64,000 nucleotides of DNA from Amoebidium appalachense. Lineage: Eukaryota > Ichthyosporea. Location: NCBI GenBank assembly GCA_963693365.1, contig CAVNZM010000005.1:7564001-7628000 (forward strand), read 5' to 3'. Shown here in pieces: positions 1 through 16,964 of this stretch. The translations under genes were made by a program, and so were the position numbers. The notes under the pieces were generated by a model. That model saw nothing but the letters and a program-made list of their open reading frames with translations. It ran no database searches and had not been told where the DNA came from. The number at the start of each line of letters is the position of its first letter. Position 1 is the first letter of the stretch.

Positions 1-5169
<5,169 letters not shown>

Positions 5170-6213
5170 TCTCGCGTTGTCGTGTGTGTTGGGCAACTTT
5201 TCGACTCTTAAAACGTAAACCTAATGTGCTTGTGTGCGTGCTTATAGGCTAACACTACGTAGGTTTTGGTTTCTCGTCAAAAATATCCACTCTTTTGCTG
5301 TACTAATCAAAAAAACTCCCAACTTTAAATCCAGTCAAATTAAAAAAACTTTCAAGTGTCATGCACGGACTCGCGACGGTTATGCCATGTATGTGCAATT
5401 TGTGTGGTACCTTCTGATTGGTTTAGAGTTCCCGCGCAAACTGTTAAGTAAACTAATAGGAGCTGTTAACGTTCAGAACTTCAGGGCCTCCTATTGGACT
5501 ATAGCAAGACTGATATGGCTTGACGTCCGTGGCACCCGCGCGAGCAGAGTCTTACGTGCGCGGCTCAGCAATATGCTTACCCGCCCTTTCCTTTCGGGAA
5601 GAGCCCTTTCGGGCGGCATGGCACGAGTAAGGGTATCTTTCGGGCGGCACTGAGGGCGTCTGAGTCAGCCGCCTCGAGCCTTGCCCGCCTTTTTATCTGA
5701 TTGCAAGAGCCACCTCCTATTCGCCAAAGGGGGGTCTTGATCTTTTGCGAATTCAAACTTCGGCGATTCGACGGCGAATCGGCTTCCAATTCTTGTGGCG
5801 CAGCTGCTCCACGTTTATTTAGTAGGCTTAGCCTACATAATATACCAATTGATAAATTATATCACCTTCATAAAACCGCCATACATTAATTCACAAAGTG
5901 TTCACAGGCAGTGATTCCAGTGAAAGAGCTTTAAGAGAGTAACGGAGTTGAAAACTTATAAATTTTCTTAAAAAACCTGCAGATGAGGAAAATTTAGCTG
6001 CCTTTACAAAGTGAAGTTTTGGGAGACCTGTGGGGAAAAAGTCATGCGGGCACTTCTCCCCCGCACTTTTTCTGCTCTCGCCTGTTCAAGTTGAAAGAGC
6101 CCAAGAAAAAAAAAGGGGGAGAAAAAAAAAAAGACGAGCAAAAAGAGAGGAACTATATTCGCCTGTGTATAAACTTCAACGGTTTGTGTTTTTTCAGTAG
6201 ACAAACATACAAA
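5170..6213. promoter_or_regulatory. Divergent promoter region between UNG and BCAT
   Basis: About 1 kb separates the two start codons and lacks the poly-C/CA arrays typical of introns here. Visible elements: TTCCCGCGC at 5429-5437 (E2F-like), inverted CCAAT boxes (ATTGG) at 5417-5421 and 5493-5497, three copies of CTTTCGGG near 5590-5645 (two extended as CTTTCGGGCGGCA), and an inverted repeat CGATTCG/CGAATCG near 5763-5780. A likely 5'-leader splice acceptor (TTTTTTCAG) ends at 6197, 16 nt before the BCAT ATG. Function is inferred from position and motifs only. Confidence 0.55.
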
Positions 6214-6892
6214 ATGCCAGGCGCCGCCGCCGCCGCCAAGCCCACCCCAAAGGGCTTTGCCTACACGCAGACAAACTGCCATGTTCAATGCACCTTCGAA
6301 GGTACCTTACCGCTTCCTCCCTCCTCCCCCCCCCCCCCCCCCCCCCCCTCCGCCCGCCCGCCCACACACACACACACACACACACACACCATCCCCCTCC
6401 CCCCCCCCCCCACACACACACACCCCCCCCCCCCCCACGCACACACACACACACATACACCTCTAACAACACACCCCTTTACAGCCCTCTAGCACGTTAT
6501 TGTTGAGCTTTTCCCTAAATGAGCCTTTCCGCATTCCCTTTTGCACTCCCCCCGCTCTTTACCCCCTCCCCCCTGCCCCCCCTCCCCCCATCTTCCGCCC
6601 CTCCGCCCCTCCCGCCTTCAATCCAACAATTCACCGCAACCACAGTCATCATCACAAGCTTTTCCTGCTTTACCCGTCCACTTGGAGCTCTCTGCCCTCT
6701 CCCTCCCATTTTTCTTGTTTCCTGATACTGCTGCAACTTTAATCCCCGGCCTTCCTCATTGCCCTTGCCTGCATAAGTAACCCTACTCGTTTCTGATCAA
6801 GACGGGTGACCCACCCATGTTCAAGTGAAACAGTATCTGAGTTGGGTTTCGTTGACGATTGAATGGGTCGAAACTTGGGTACTGTGGATGAC

Positions 6893-6923
<31 letters not shown>

Positions 6924-7392
6924 GAGGATGGGCTCTGCTTATTATGCATACTCTTTATGTATGGTGTGCGCTCTGCATCGTGTTATCCGTTGTTCATGTG
7001 TACTTCGTACTTTATGACGCATTCAAACCCCCCTACCCTCTTCCCCACTTCCCCCCCTGCATAAGCTATGTGTTTGCAACCTGCCTTGTGTTTTCCGGTG
7101 TGAAGTGTGTGCTTCTTACCCTGTAATGCATTACAACCTATATGCAACCCCTCCCCCCCCCCCCCCCCCCCCCCCCCTCCTCCACAGATGGACAGTGGGG
7201 CCCTATCCGTGTTGTTGAGTCCCCCTACTTCCAGATGCACATTGCTGCAACCTCCATCCACTACGGCCAGGCTGTCTTTGAGGGCCTGAAGGCTCACAAA
7301 TGCAAGGACGGCAAGGTGTCTACCTTCCCCCTCCCCCCCCCCCCCCCCCCCCCTCCCTGCTCCCCCGCCGGCGCGTACATACGCACACACAT

Positions 7393-7429
<37 letters not shown>

Positions 7430-8305
7430 AAATCCCTCTCCTTCTCTCAACACACATGCACACACACACAAACACACACACACACACACACAACACACAA
7501 GTACATACACGCGTATTGTTTATGAGTTGTGGGAATGCTGTTGAAAGCTTATCATGCTGCATTAAGGGCACCAAGAGCTCCCCAGGCTTTCAATATCTTT
7601 AGTCTATTTTGTTCAGTTGGTATTTTTTTTTTTTTTTTTTTTTGGGGGGGGGGGGGGGGAGGAGGGTTAGGGGGTGCGAGGGGGGGGGGGGGGGGGGGGT
7701 AATAGTTGCCTTTCACACCCCACCCACATTTACGCACCCATCTTACTCCCCCCAAGACCTATTACTTATCAATACAAGCATCTTTTACATTCCCTGTAAG
7801 TTTCCACCACTTACCAACACACCCACGTAAAGCATTTCCCCTTGTGATTCCACCACTCACCTCAGAGCTTTCCCCGTTAAGTTTCCACCACTTACGAACA
7901 CACATACGTGACCCCTTCCCCTTATGTTGCCACCCCTTACCAATACACGCACTTTCAGGTGCGTATTTTCCGTGGGGATGAGAATGGTCTTCGTTTCAAT
8001 CGGTCTGCCGAGAGAATGGCAATGGCTACCCTGCCCCCGGGCCTTTTTGAGGTGGCCGGTACTGTCCCCCCCCCCCCCCCTCCCCCCCCCCCCCCCCCCC
8101 CCGCGGCGCCAGGGGGGGAAAAAAAAAAAAAAAAAAGGAGGAGAGAAGGGGGAAGGGGGGGAGGGGAGCGAGGGGAGGGGGACGAAACGGTGGCCCCACA
8201 CGTACAGACGCAGGCGGAGCACAGAGCCACCACTAGCACGTCGCCTCGCCACTTCTCGTTTTCCCTCCCTGTCGTTTATTGTCCCCCACTCCCTCCCCCC
8301 CCCCC

Positions 8306-8338
<33 letters not shown>

Positions 8339-8676
8339 ATTCCTTAGCCCCCTCTCCCCCCTCCACTCCCCCCTCCAACCCTTTCTTCTAAGGGCACTTA
8401 TCCACACAATTCCTATCCATTGATTGCGACTTAATGCATTATTGCTTATACCCCCCCCCCCCCCCCCCCCCTCCCCCTCCCCCCCTCCAATTCCTACCAC
8501 CTGCCCCCATTCCAGAAGCGTGTACACACATGGCCATAACTATAGCCACTTGCATGCACGCACACCTGATCCACCCACTAGTCCCCCCTTTACTCCTTTT
8601 TTGCTGGGACACACACGCAGCCTTCTTTTCTTTGAAACAGTTTCGATGTCTAAGACGCCTCCGACGACACATGTGC

Positions 8677-8720
<44 letters not shown>

Positions 8721-9039
8721 GTGAGACTCGTGGTATCCAAGAACATTGAGTATGTGCCCGAGTATGGTACGGGTGGCTCTCTCTACATCCGCCCTCTTCT
8801 GATTGGCACCGGCCCGGACATAAACCTTATGCCTTCCAACCAATATGAATTCATCGTATGCATATCCCCCCCCCCCCCCTTCCTCCCTGTCCCCCCCCCC
8901 CCCCCTCCCCCCCCCCCCCCCTCCGGGGATGCGTACTCTTTAGGGGTGCCACGCAATCTGAATAGTTTTGTCAGCCGTAAATGTGTACTTTGTACTTATA
9001 CATTACCCCTCCACCCCCCAGCCTCCCCCCCTATAAATA

Positions 9040-9086
<47 letters not shown>

Positions 9087-9631
9087 ATGTGTGTGTGTGT
9101 GCATGTGTGCGTGTGTGTTAGGCCCTCTGATGCCTTCAGCAGTTGTTTTTTGGCTGTGACACCGTGTGCTGTCAGGCTGATGATATCCTTCCTCCCCCCC
9201 CCCCCCCCCCCCCCTCCCCCCCTGGCCCCTCCCCCCTCCCCACCCACCCACACACCCACCCACACACCCACACACTCACTCACTTACATTCACACTCACA
9301 CATCACCACCACCACCACCACCACCATCATTACAACGTCCAAGCTAGTGTTATTTCCTACCCTCTGGGGCCTACATCAACCCCGCCTCCTCTCCTTTTGC
9401 CTTTTGTTTTTACCATCACTATTATCAGTGCCTAGTATTATTGTTGTTGTAGCTGCTGCTGTTATCATTATATTCATCATAAAAACATTGTTCGCTTTAC
9501 TCTTATATCCCGTCATTGCCTAATTGGGCACCTTCCTTTTTTGGCAGGTGTTCGTTGCGCCTGCCGGCAACTTCTACGAGGGAGGCATCAAGCCGGTTCA
9601 GGCCATGATTGTAGAGGACCACGACAGAGTG

Positions 9632-9699
<68 letters not shown>

Positions 9700-9796
9700 A
9701 CCACCACCACCACGACCACGACCACCACTTCCCTTGAGTCTGAGCCAAGTATGGTGTGGATATCAGAAGACAGTATCCTCATCTCTGCTTCGGGGG

Positions 9797-9846
<50 letters not shown>

Positions 9847-10036
9847 TTTGGGGGGGGGGGGGGGGGAGGGGGGGGGCAGTGTTCACTGGTGACATATTTC
9901 GGTGTGTGCAGGCTGTCATTTGTCTGTGTTTATGAGTGTTGTTTCTTGACCATGTTATGACAAACCACCAACACGTGTGTGCACACCAACCAGCAGCAAC
10001 CCCCCCTCCTCCCCTCCTCTCCCCTTGCTCCTCCTC

Positions 10037-10075
<39 letters not shown>

Positions 10076-10761
10076 CCCTCCCCGCCCGCCCGCCCGCCCA
10101 CCCTGCACCGTCGCATGGGATCCGGTTATGTAGCATACCCTGCATAACACATCCTAACTTTTATCCCCTCCCCCCCGTTTGTTCTTGTGTACTTCGTACT
10201 TTTTGACGCATTCAAAACCCCCCCCCTCCCCCCCCCCCCCCTCCCCCCCACCCACCCACCCACCCACCCCCTCCCCCAGGCTGCACCCAGGGGCATGGGC
10301 AGTGTAAAGGTTGCCGGCAACTATGGTGCCTGTTACAACACGAGCATCGAGGCTAAGCAAAAGGTATGCCCGTGTTTCTTTAATGTTTATTAAAGGTATG
10401 CCCGCGTTTCTTTGATGTTTCTTAAAGGCATGCCCGTGTTTCTTTAATGTTTATTAAAGGTATGCCCATGCTGTTTTTCTGTTCAAAGCAGAGAGTCTGT
10501 TCCTGGCGTTAACTGTAGAGGGACTGGTGAAGGGTTTATGTGCCGTACAGTGGGTGTGTGGGATGGAAAGTAAGGGGTCTTTATTGAACGCGAGAGAAAA
10601 CTTTTCCCCTGATTCTCATCCCTTGCCATGCATCCCATCACTGCGATTCCTTCTATCGAGCCTCCACCAAGCACACAAAAGCACATATAACTCGGGGCTT
10701 TTTGGGCTATGCATACACAAGCACACACCTTCTAACACACAAACAAATGAATATACGCGCG

Positions 10762-10841
<80 letters not shown>

Positions 10842-11034
10842 GGTTCCCCGTGACTCTCTATCTCGATGCCGCCACCCACAGTTACATCGAAGAGTTCACA
10901 AGCAGCAATTTCTTTGCTATCAGCGCCGGTGAGACATCCTCCCCTACCCCTCCTCCCCCCCCCCCCCCCCCTCCCCTCTCCCCCCAACCCACCCACCACC
11001 AACCCCCACACCTAAGACAACAACACACACACAC

Positions 11035-11095
<61 letters not shown>

Positions 11096-11155
11096 CACAC
11101 AACTCCCCCCTCTTTCGGTCCTTTTTGCTCTTTTGTCTTCTTGTGCATGTGTTAA

Positions 11156-11199
<44 letters not shown>

Positions 11200-11372
11200 A
11201 CACCTCCGCCACCCCTCTCTCGCCCCTCATCCACCTACTAAAAAAGGGGAGGGGGGGAAGGGGAAAAAAGCTCTTTGGTTATCTGCATTCCTAAACTCTG
11301 TTTGCCGCTTGGTGTCGTGTGTTCGTCTTCACCCCCTCCTGTATTTTCGTTTCTAACCAACCAAAATGTGTG

Positions 11373-11444
<72 letters not shown>

Positions 11445-11560
11445 TTTTTTTTCCCCCGGTAGAATACCGAATTTTACCGCTCTCTTAGTAGCACAGTTTT
11501 TGTTCTTCGTCGTTTTGGGCTGGTGTCCAGTGGTAGAGATGGTACTTTCCTTTTTCTTTT

Positions 11561-11644
<84 letters not shown>

Positions 11645-12202
11645 GGGGGGGGGGGGGGGGGAGGGGGAGGAGGGAGGGGGAAAGGTAAGATGACCGAGCA
11701 GAATGCAGATATGCACCCCTTCCCCACCCCCCACCCAACCAAAAGGGAAAAAAAAAAAAAAAAAAGACGAAGAAGAAGAAGAAGAAATAAAGATACTTAA
11801 GGGAAAGGAAGGAAGGAAGAGGTGAAGGAACAGTACGGGAGACGGCTGTGCATCAGTCAGGAATGACTCGTACAGCGTTCTCTCTCATTTTCCCGTGTCG
11901 CCTACATGCCCTTCACCGTAATCGTGTTGCTCTGTCTCTCTTGATATCTTCCTACATTGTGCATTCCTCATGGTCTCCCCCTCCCCTCCCCCCTCCCCTC
12001 CCCTCCCTCTCTCTCTCTCTCTCTCCCTCTCTCCCCCTCCCCCCCCCCCCCCCCCCCCCCCCCCCTTTTTCATCCACCTGTGTACTTACGTAAGACAACC
12101 ACCCCAGACGGCAAGAAGTACATCACGCCTGCCTCCGAGTCCATCCTCCCCAGCATCACCAACAAGACCCTGTGTGCTCTGGCTCAAGAGATGGGTAACC
12201 TT

Positions 12203-12238
<36 letters not shown>

Positions 12239-13512
12239 TTAACCCACCACCGACACCACCACCACCACACACACACACACACACACATACACACACACAC
12301 ACACACAAAAGAAAAAAAGGAAAAAGAAAAAGACAGCGCTGCTGCAAGCGTGTAACCCTTTGCTCTTTTCACTGCTTCTGAAATCTGCTGCCTTTACAAG
12401 AAACTCCCTTTCATTGTACACTTCAGTTCAAGCAGGTGCGTATCATGCTAATCGTTTTGCGTAAAACGACTTCGGTTTGACCCGACCCGGAATTTTTTTT
12501 TTAAAAAAAAGAAAGTAACCTGCCTTGTTTTTGATCGGAATATTTAAGCAGACACGGTTCAACCAAATAGTTGATGTCTGAGTTTGGATTCCGTCCCTGT
12601 TTACCTTGGCCAGGAAAGTTAAACACAAACAACCTTCAAAAAAAATTCTGGGTCGGAGTTTTGCTGCGTGGTATCATTTTGGACGTTGGTGTACGTCATG
12701 CTGATAAATTACTATATTATTATTTATGTAAATATTTAGATAAAATAAGTAAATTATTCGCTTTGCCCATATATGGTGCCAGCAAGCTCCTTTTGTAGAA
12801 AATGCACGGCCATCTTAAAGGAAATTTAGAGAAACGCCGATGTAGACGGATTAAAATAATAACCTCTTTTCCCCATTGGTTCAGGTCTTGAGGTTGAGAG
12901 TAGGCCTGTGCATGTTGATGAGTTGGAGACCTTCTCTGAGGTCGGTGCATGCGGCACGGCTGTCGTCATGACACCAGTCAGCAGACTCGTCAGGTGAGTT
13001 TTGCCCCCCCCCCCCCCCCCCCCCCCCTACCCCCCCTCGCGCCCCTCCCACCTGCTTCCCCCCCCCCCCCCCCCCCTCCCAAACACACACACGCACGGGG
13101 GGGAGTATCGACTTAGGTAGCGACGGCGGAGTTTCCTAGAATCCCCGTCTCCTGAGTTCCTATCTGTATGTTTCTTGCTCTTTTCTTACTACTGTAGCTT
13201 CAACCCCTGGCCTTCCCCACTACCCTTGCCTGTTGCCTGTTCATTGCATGAGTGACCCTGCTTGTCTCTGATCGAGAACGGGGTGATCCACTCATGTTAA
13301 AGTGAAGTAGTATCTGAGTTTGGGTGGTGGCGACGAGGTGAATGGGTTGAAACTCTGTGCTGTGGATGACTTGGGGCCCTCCCTGAGTATGGTTGTTGCT
13401 TATTATTACACTCTTTGTGTGGTTTGCACTCTGCACTGTGTTGTCCAGTATGAATGAATACTTCGTGCTCTATAACGCATTCTAACCCCCTCCCCCCCCC
13501 CCCCCCCCCCCC

Positions 13513-13576
<64 letters not shown>

Positions 13577-13801
13577 CCCTAACCCACACACACACACACG
13601 CACATTGTCAAGACCACCACCGCCCCCATTTCCTTTGCTCCATCCCCCCCCGCCTTTCCCCCCTCTCCCCGTCGTCTATTCCACAGGTTTTTTCTAATTG
13701 CATTTTTTTTCGCAGGGGAGACAAGGAGTACACGTTTGCAGGCACGGCCAACGGTCTTGGGCCCGTGCAGCAAAAACTTTACGACAGGATCAGGGCCATC
13801 C

Positions 13802-13847
<46 letters not shown>

Positions 13848-13889
13848 CTGTGTCTGTGTCTGTGTGTGTCTGTGATTGTTTCTGTGTCT

Positions 13890-13934
<45 letters not shown>

Positions 13935-13965
13935 GATTTGTGTGTGTGTGTGTGCGCAACGGGCA

Positions 13966-13996
<31 letters not shown>

Positions 13997-14349
13997 CTCT
14001 TAGAGAACACGAGCCAAAAAAAAAAATCGACCGTGGAGAATAAAACTCATCATGGCATCATACTATTTGTTCCTTCGTTTCGTTCGTTTTGTTTGTGTAG
14101 GTTTTCAGTGGTGGCTAATAAGGTGGGTGGGTTGACATGTATGTTGTACTTTTTGGAGGGGTATGGAATGACAAGGGGGAGAGTGGCAGGGGAGACGGGA
14201 GGAAGTGAGGAATAAGGTGTGGAATTGGGGGGGTTCATGCCTGAAATTTCATGTGGCAAGTTGAGCACAGTCTCTGACACGGAGGGGGGGTTTTCTCACA
14301 GCTCGGGGAGGAGGAGGACAAGTTTGGCTGGACCGTGATTGTGGAGTAA
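6214..14349 (+). CDS. BCAT: Branched-chain amino-acid aminotransferase (PLP fold type IV)
   Basis: Transfers the amino group between Leu/Ile/Val and 2-oxoglutarate. Eleven exons: 6214-6301, 7188-7315, 7959-8058, 8722-8855, 9548-9628, 10280-10363, 10841-10928, about 12095-12194, 12885-12993, 13716-13803, 14302-14349; about 348 residues ending FGWTVIVE. Diagnostic blocks: [46 protein letters not shown] (PLP lysine about residue 187), [35 protein letters not shown] and [11 protein letters not shown]. This resembles the Bacteroidetes/Gram-positive and fungal/plant-like BCAT subgroup more than animal BCAT1/2. No targeting peptide is obvious; the N-terminus is Ala-rich. All junctions are phase-consistent except exon 7/8, which is off by one nucleotide if GT-AG sites are used, so that boundary is uncertain. 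A leader intron probably ends at 6197. Confidence 0.93.
6725..7031 (+). repeat. Dispersed intronic repeat, full-length copy (BCAT intron 1)
   Basis: Reference copy of the family. 5' half: CCGGCCTTCCTCATTGCCCT, then TGATCAAGACGGGTGACCCA and CAGTATCTGAGTTGGGTTTC. An internal poly-C follows, then the 3' half GAGGATGGGCTCTGCTTATT to GTGTACTTCGTACTTTATGA and CGCATTCAAA, running into C-runs. Sense to BCAT. Confidence 0.9.
10178..10218 (+). repeat. Dispersed intronic repeat, 3' end only (BCAT intron 5)
   Basis: About 40 bp, TTGTTCTTGTGTACTTCGTA followed by CTTTTTGACGCATTCAAA, then poly-C. It matches the 3' end of the 6725 copy. Sense to BCAT. Confidence 0.85.
10364..10475 (+). repeat. 32-bp tandem repeat containing the BCAT exon 6 donor
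   Basis: Unit GGTATGCCCGTGTTTCTTTA plus ATGTTTATTAAA, about 3.5 copies. The true donor GTATGCC at 10364 is repeated at 10396 (GT), 10428 (GC) and 10460 (GT), always preceded by AAAG. Confidence 0.92.
13195..13485 (+). repeat. Dispersed intronic repeat, diverged full-length copy (BCAT intron 9)
   Basis: Follows the whole 6725 copy with substitutions and small indels: CTGGCCTTCCCCACTACCCT, TCTGATCGAGAACGGGGTGA, AGTAGTATCTGAGTTTGGG, GTTGCTTATTATTACACTC, then ATACTTCGTGCTCTATAACG and poly-C of about 70 nt. It lacks the internal poly-C. Sense to BCAT. Confidence 0.85.
13503..13574 (+). repeat. Poly-C run of about 70 nt (one T) in BCAT intron 9
   Basis: Follows directly on the 3' end of the dispersed repeat copy at 13195-13485. 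Confidence 0.95.
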
Positions 14350-14486
14350 AACACGTTCGCGTTTTTTGCACTTACGGTCAATTTTTACCGCATTTTTCGT
14401 GCGGAGATCTCGGTGCTGAGCTATATGTCTCGGCTACTTACCGGATCCGGAATCCTCACACTGAAGATGTGTGAATCTCACTCATC

Positions 14487-14492
14487 AATAAA
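14487..14492 (+). terminator. Poly(A) signal AATAAA of BCAT
   Basis: Canonical AATAAA lies 138 nt past the BCAT stop codon in repeat-free 3' UTR sequence. It is the first such hexamer downstream. Confidence 0.7.
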
Positions 14493-15376
14493 AGTGAACC
14501 GGCACTGGCAGTCATGTCACAGTGTCAATTTCCATTTTTGTAGTGTTTTTTCCGGGTTTTTTGGTGAGAGGCATGGACTCTGAGCTTGAAATACCATTGA
14601 CAGACCTGGGTTATAACTACTGTGTGCAGCTGTGTTGGTGAGATTGTGTGCACGTGGTCGACAATTCACCTTTAAACGTGTGTTTCTTTTTAACGCCCAA
14701 AAATTTGTTGAAATATCCTCAGTAATATTCTGTTGGTGACGAAACTAGCCCCCCCCCCCCCCCCCCCATACACACATACACATCCGCCAACCCACCCACC
14801 CACCCAACCCCCTCCCCCTTGATGATCATGAGTGGAGAGTATTTGACAAACTATGCATGGTGTGTGTGTATGTGTGTGTGTTTGGGGGGGGGGGAGGGGG
14901 GAGGAGGAGGGGGTATTTTGTCACCAACAGTGATATCGACTGACCTGAGTGGGCCCTCCTCCCCACCACCACCACCTATCCATTGGTAACAAAAACCACG
15001 TGCACTCCCACCGATACCACCCCTGCTACAAAACGCACACGCAGCGTCACACGAATTCATTGTTTTGCGCGGGGGCGAGGGGCCGGGAGGTTGGAAGATT
15101 CTGACTTAACCCTTGCAATTTGAAAGAGCCCCCCTCCCCCCCCCCCCCCCACCACCACCACCAAAAGACCCCCCGCATGGGTACCGATATCGATAGTGCC
15201 GGATAAATGGGGGAGGGGGTGCACCGGGAGGGAGACCGAAACTTTAAATTAACGGAATAGGGACCACTGTCTGTGCTTCTTTCGAAATGAGAGATCGTGC
15301 ACGGACAGTGATATATATCATCCGTTTCTCATGCCTGTGCGTGCGCACTTTTTGGGGGGGGTGGGAGGGGAGGGGG

Positions 15377-15458
<82 letters not shown>

Positions 15459-16155
15459 ATGTATGGGGGGAGTGGGGCGGGTCAACCATGGCCAAGTCAT
15501 GAATAGTCATATGGAATAGTCATGGGAACTATATTAGTTTCAAGTTTGTTTACACTTACCATATATAGTAGAGAAGAGATGATTCAGCGTTGATTGCATA
15601 AATATCACGCATGCCACACGCCGTGACTGTCGACAGAGCCACAGCCGAGCAAAAAAGCCTCCGTCTGTTTTTCTGTCTGTCTGTGTGCCAAACTGCCAGT
15701 TACAGGGCAAGTAACAATTGATACAGTACACGGGCAGTTAGTTGACTGTATTCACAACAGCATTTTAGCAGGTGCATAAGCTCTTCCTACTGTAAAAAGT
15801 ACGCCCCTACCCTTCCCACATTCCCCGACCCCTCACCCTCTGCCTTTCTGAATTTGCCAATGTTTACTGTTTGCCATCAGCCTGATCTTGTATGTAATAA
15901 ACCGTTGATAATCTTGTGTTTCCATGGAAGTCTTTTTTGTGTGGGGGCTTTCATGTGTTCTAACTTTGCCCGCTTCTCCTTTCTCTCTCCCGCTCCTCCC
16001 TTCCCCCCCCCTTCCCCCCCCCCCCCCCTCCCCTCTCACCCCCCCTCGCTGCATCCCCCCCTCACTCCCCCCCCCCCCCCCCCCCCCCCCCCCATCCCCT
16101 CTTCTCTCTCTGCCTCTCTTTCCCTCCCTGCCCTATTGCCCTCCGCCTATTCCCA

Positions 16156-16186
<31 letters not shown>

Positions 16187-16194
16187 TCCCCCCC

Positions 16195-16228
<34 letters not shown>

Positions 16229-16275
16229 CCCCCCTCCCCCTCCTCCTCCCCTTTTCCCCTTTACAGCATATCATC
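14493..16275. other. BCAT-aminoacylase intergenic region, no gene seen
   Basis: No recognisable coding exon. It holds poly-C and G-rich tracts (14750-14767, 14884-14912, 15355-15457), a stretch of ordinary sequence at 15460-15960, and a C/T-rich tract at 15980-16260 ending in TTTACAG at 16260-16266. That AG lies 9 nt before the aminoacylase ATG, so the tract is probably the 3' part of a 5'-leader intron and the aminoacylase promoter lies within 14.5-15.9 kb. Confidence 0.5.
15370..15457 (+). repeat. Poly-G run of about 80 nt with single-A interruptions
   Basis: Lies in the BCAT-ACY1 intergenic region; able in principle to form G-quadruplexes. Confidence 0.95.
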
Positions 16276-16565
16276 ATGGCCGAGGAACCCTCTGTGACGT
16301 CCTTCCGTGAGTACCTGCGGGTCAAGACGGTCCATCCCAAGCCAGACTATTTGGGCTGTGTGGAGTTTTTGCGCAAAGAGGCAAAAGCTGCCGACCTGGA
16401 GTGCAGGTGCGTGAGGGCTGAGTGGCCGGGGGGAGAAGGGGGGGGGGGGGGGGGGGGGAAGGATGAGGTGGGGGGAGGGGGATGGGGAGGATGATGGGGG
16501 GATTGTTGTGTTTGAGGATGGGGCTTGTGGCTGCAAGGAGGGACGCCGAAGAGGTGAGCAGGGGG

Positions 16566-16600
<35 letters not shown>

Positions 16601-16879
16601 GGGGGGAGGCAGAGCTTGTCAGGGGATGAGAGGGGCTCATTGCGTAGGGGGGCACAGGGGTTGTCAATTGCGGGAAAGTGAGCCCATACACATACATGCC
16701 CCAGCAATCCATAGCCCTTCTCACCAACCCACCCGTGCCTCCCTTTGCACTAAGGTCGTTGCTTTGACTTTTCTTCCATTTCTTTCACGTTACCCCTTAC
16801 ACATCCTTGTCCTAAGCTCTCCATGTGGTTATCAGTGTTCTTCCTAGCATCCCACTCCCCCCCCCCCCCTCCCCCAACT

Positions 16880-16964
<85 letters not shown>

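Noticed and set aside
8060-8720. A missing BCAT exon between exons 3 and 4
   Set aside because: Using the donor GCCG/GTACTG at 8058 joins exon 3 to exon 4 in phase and aligns with the family without a gap, so no extra exon is needed.
13560-13600. CCCTAACCC next to poly-C as a possible telomere remnant
   Set aside because: Only one partial unit, in the middle of a BCAT intron.
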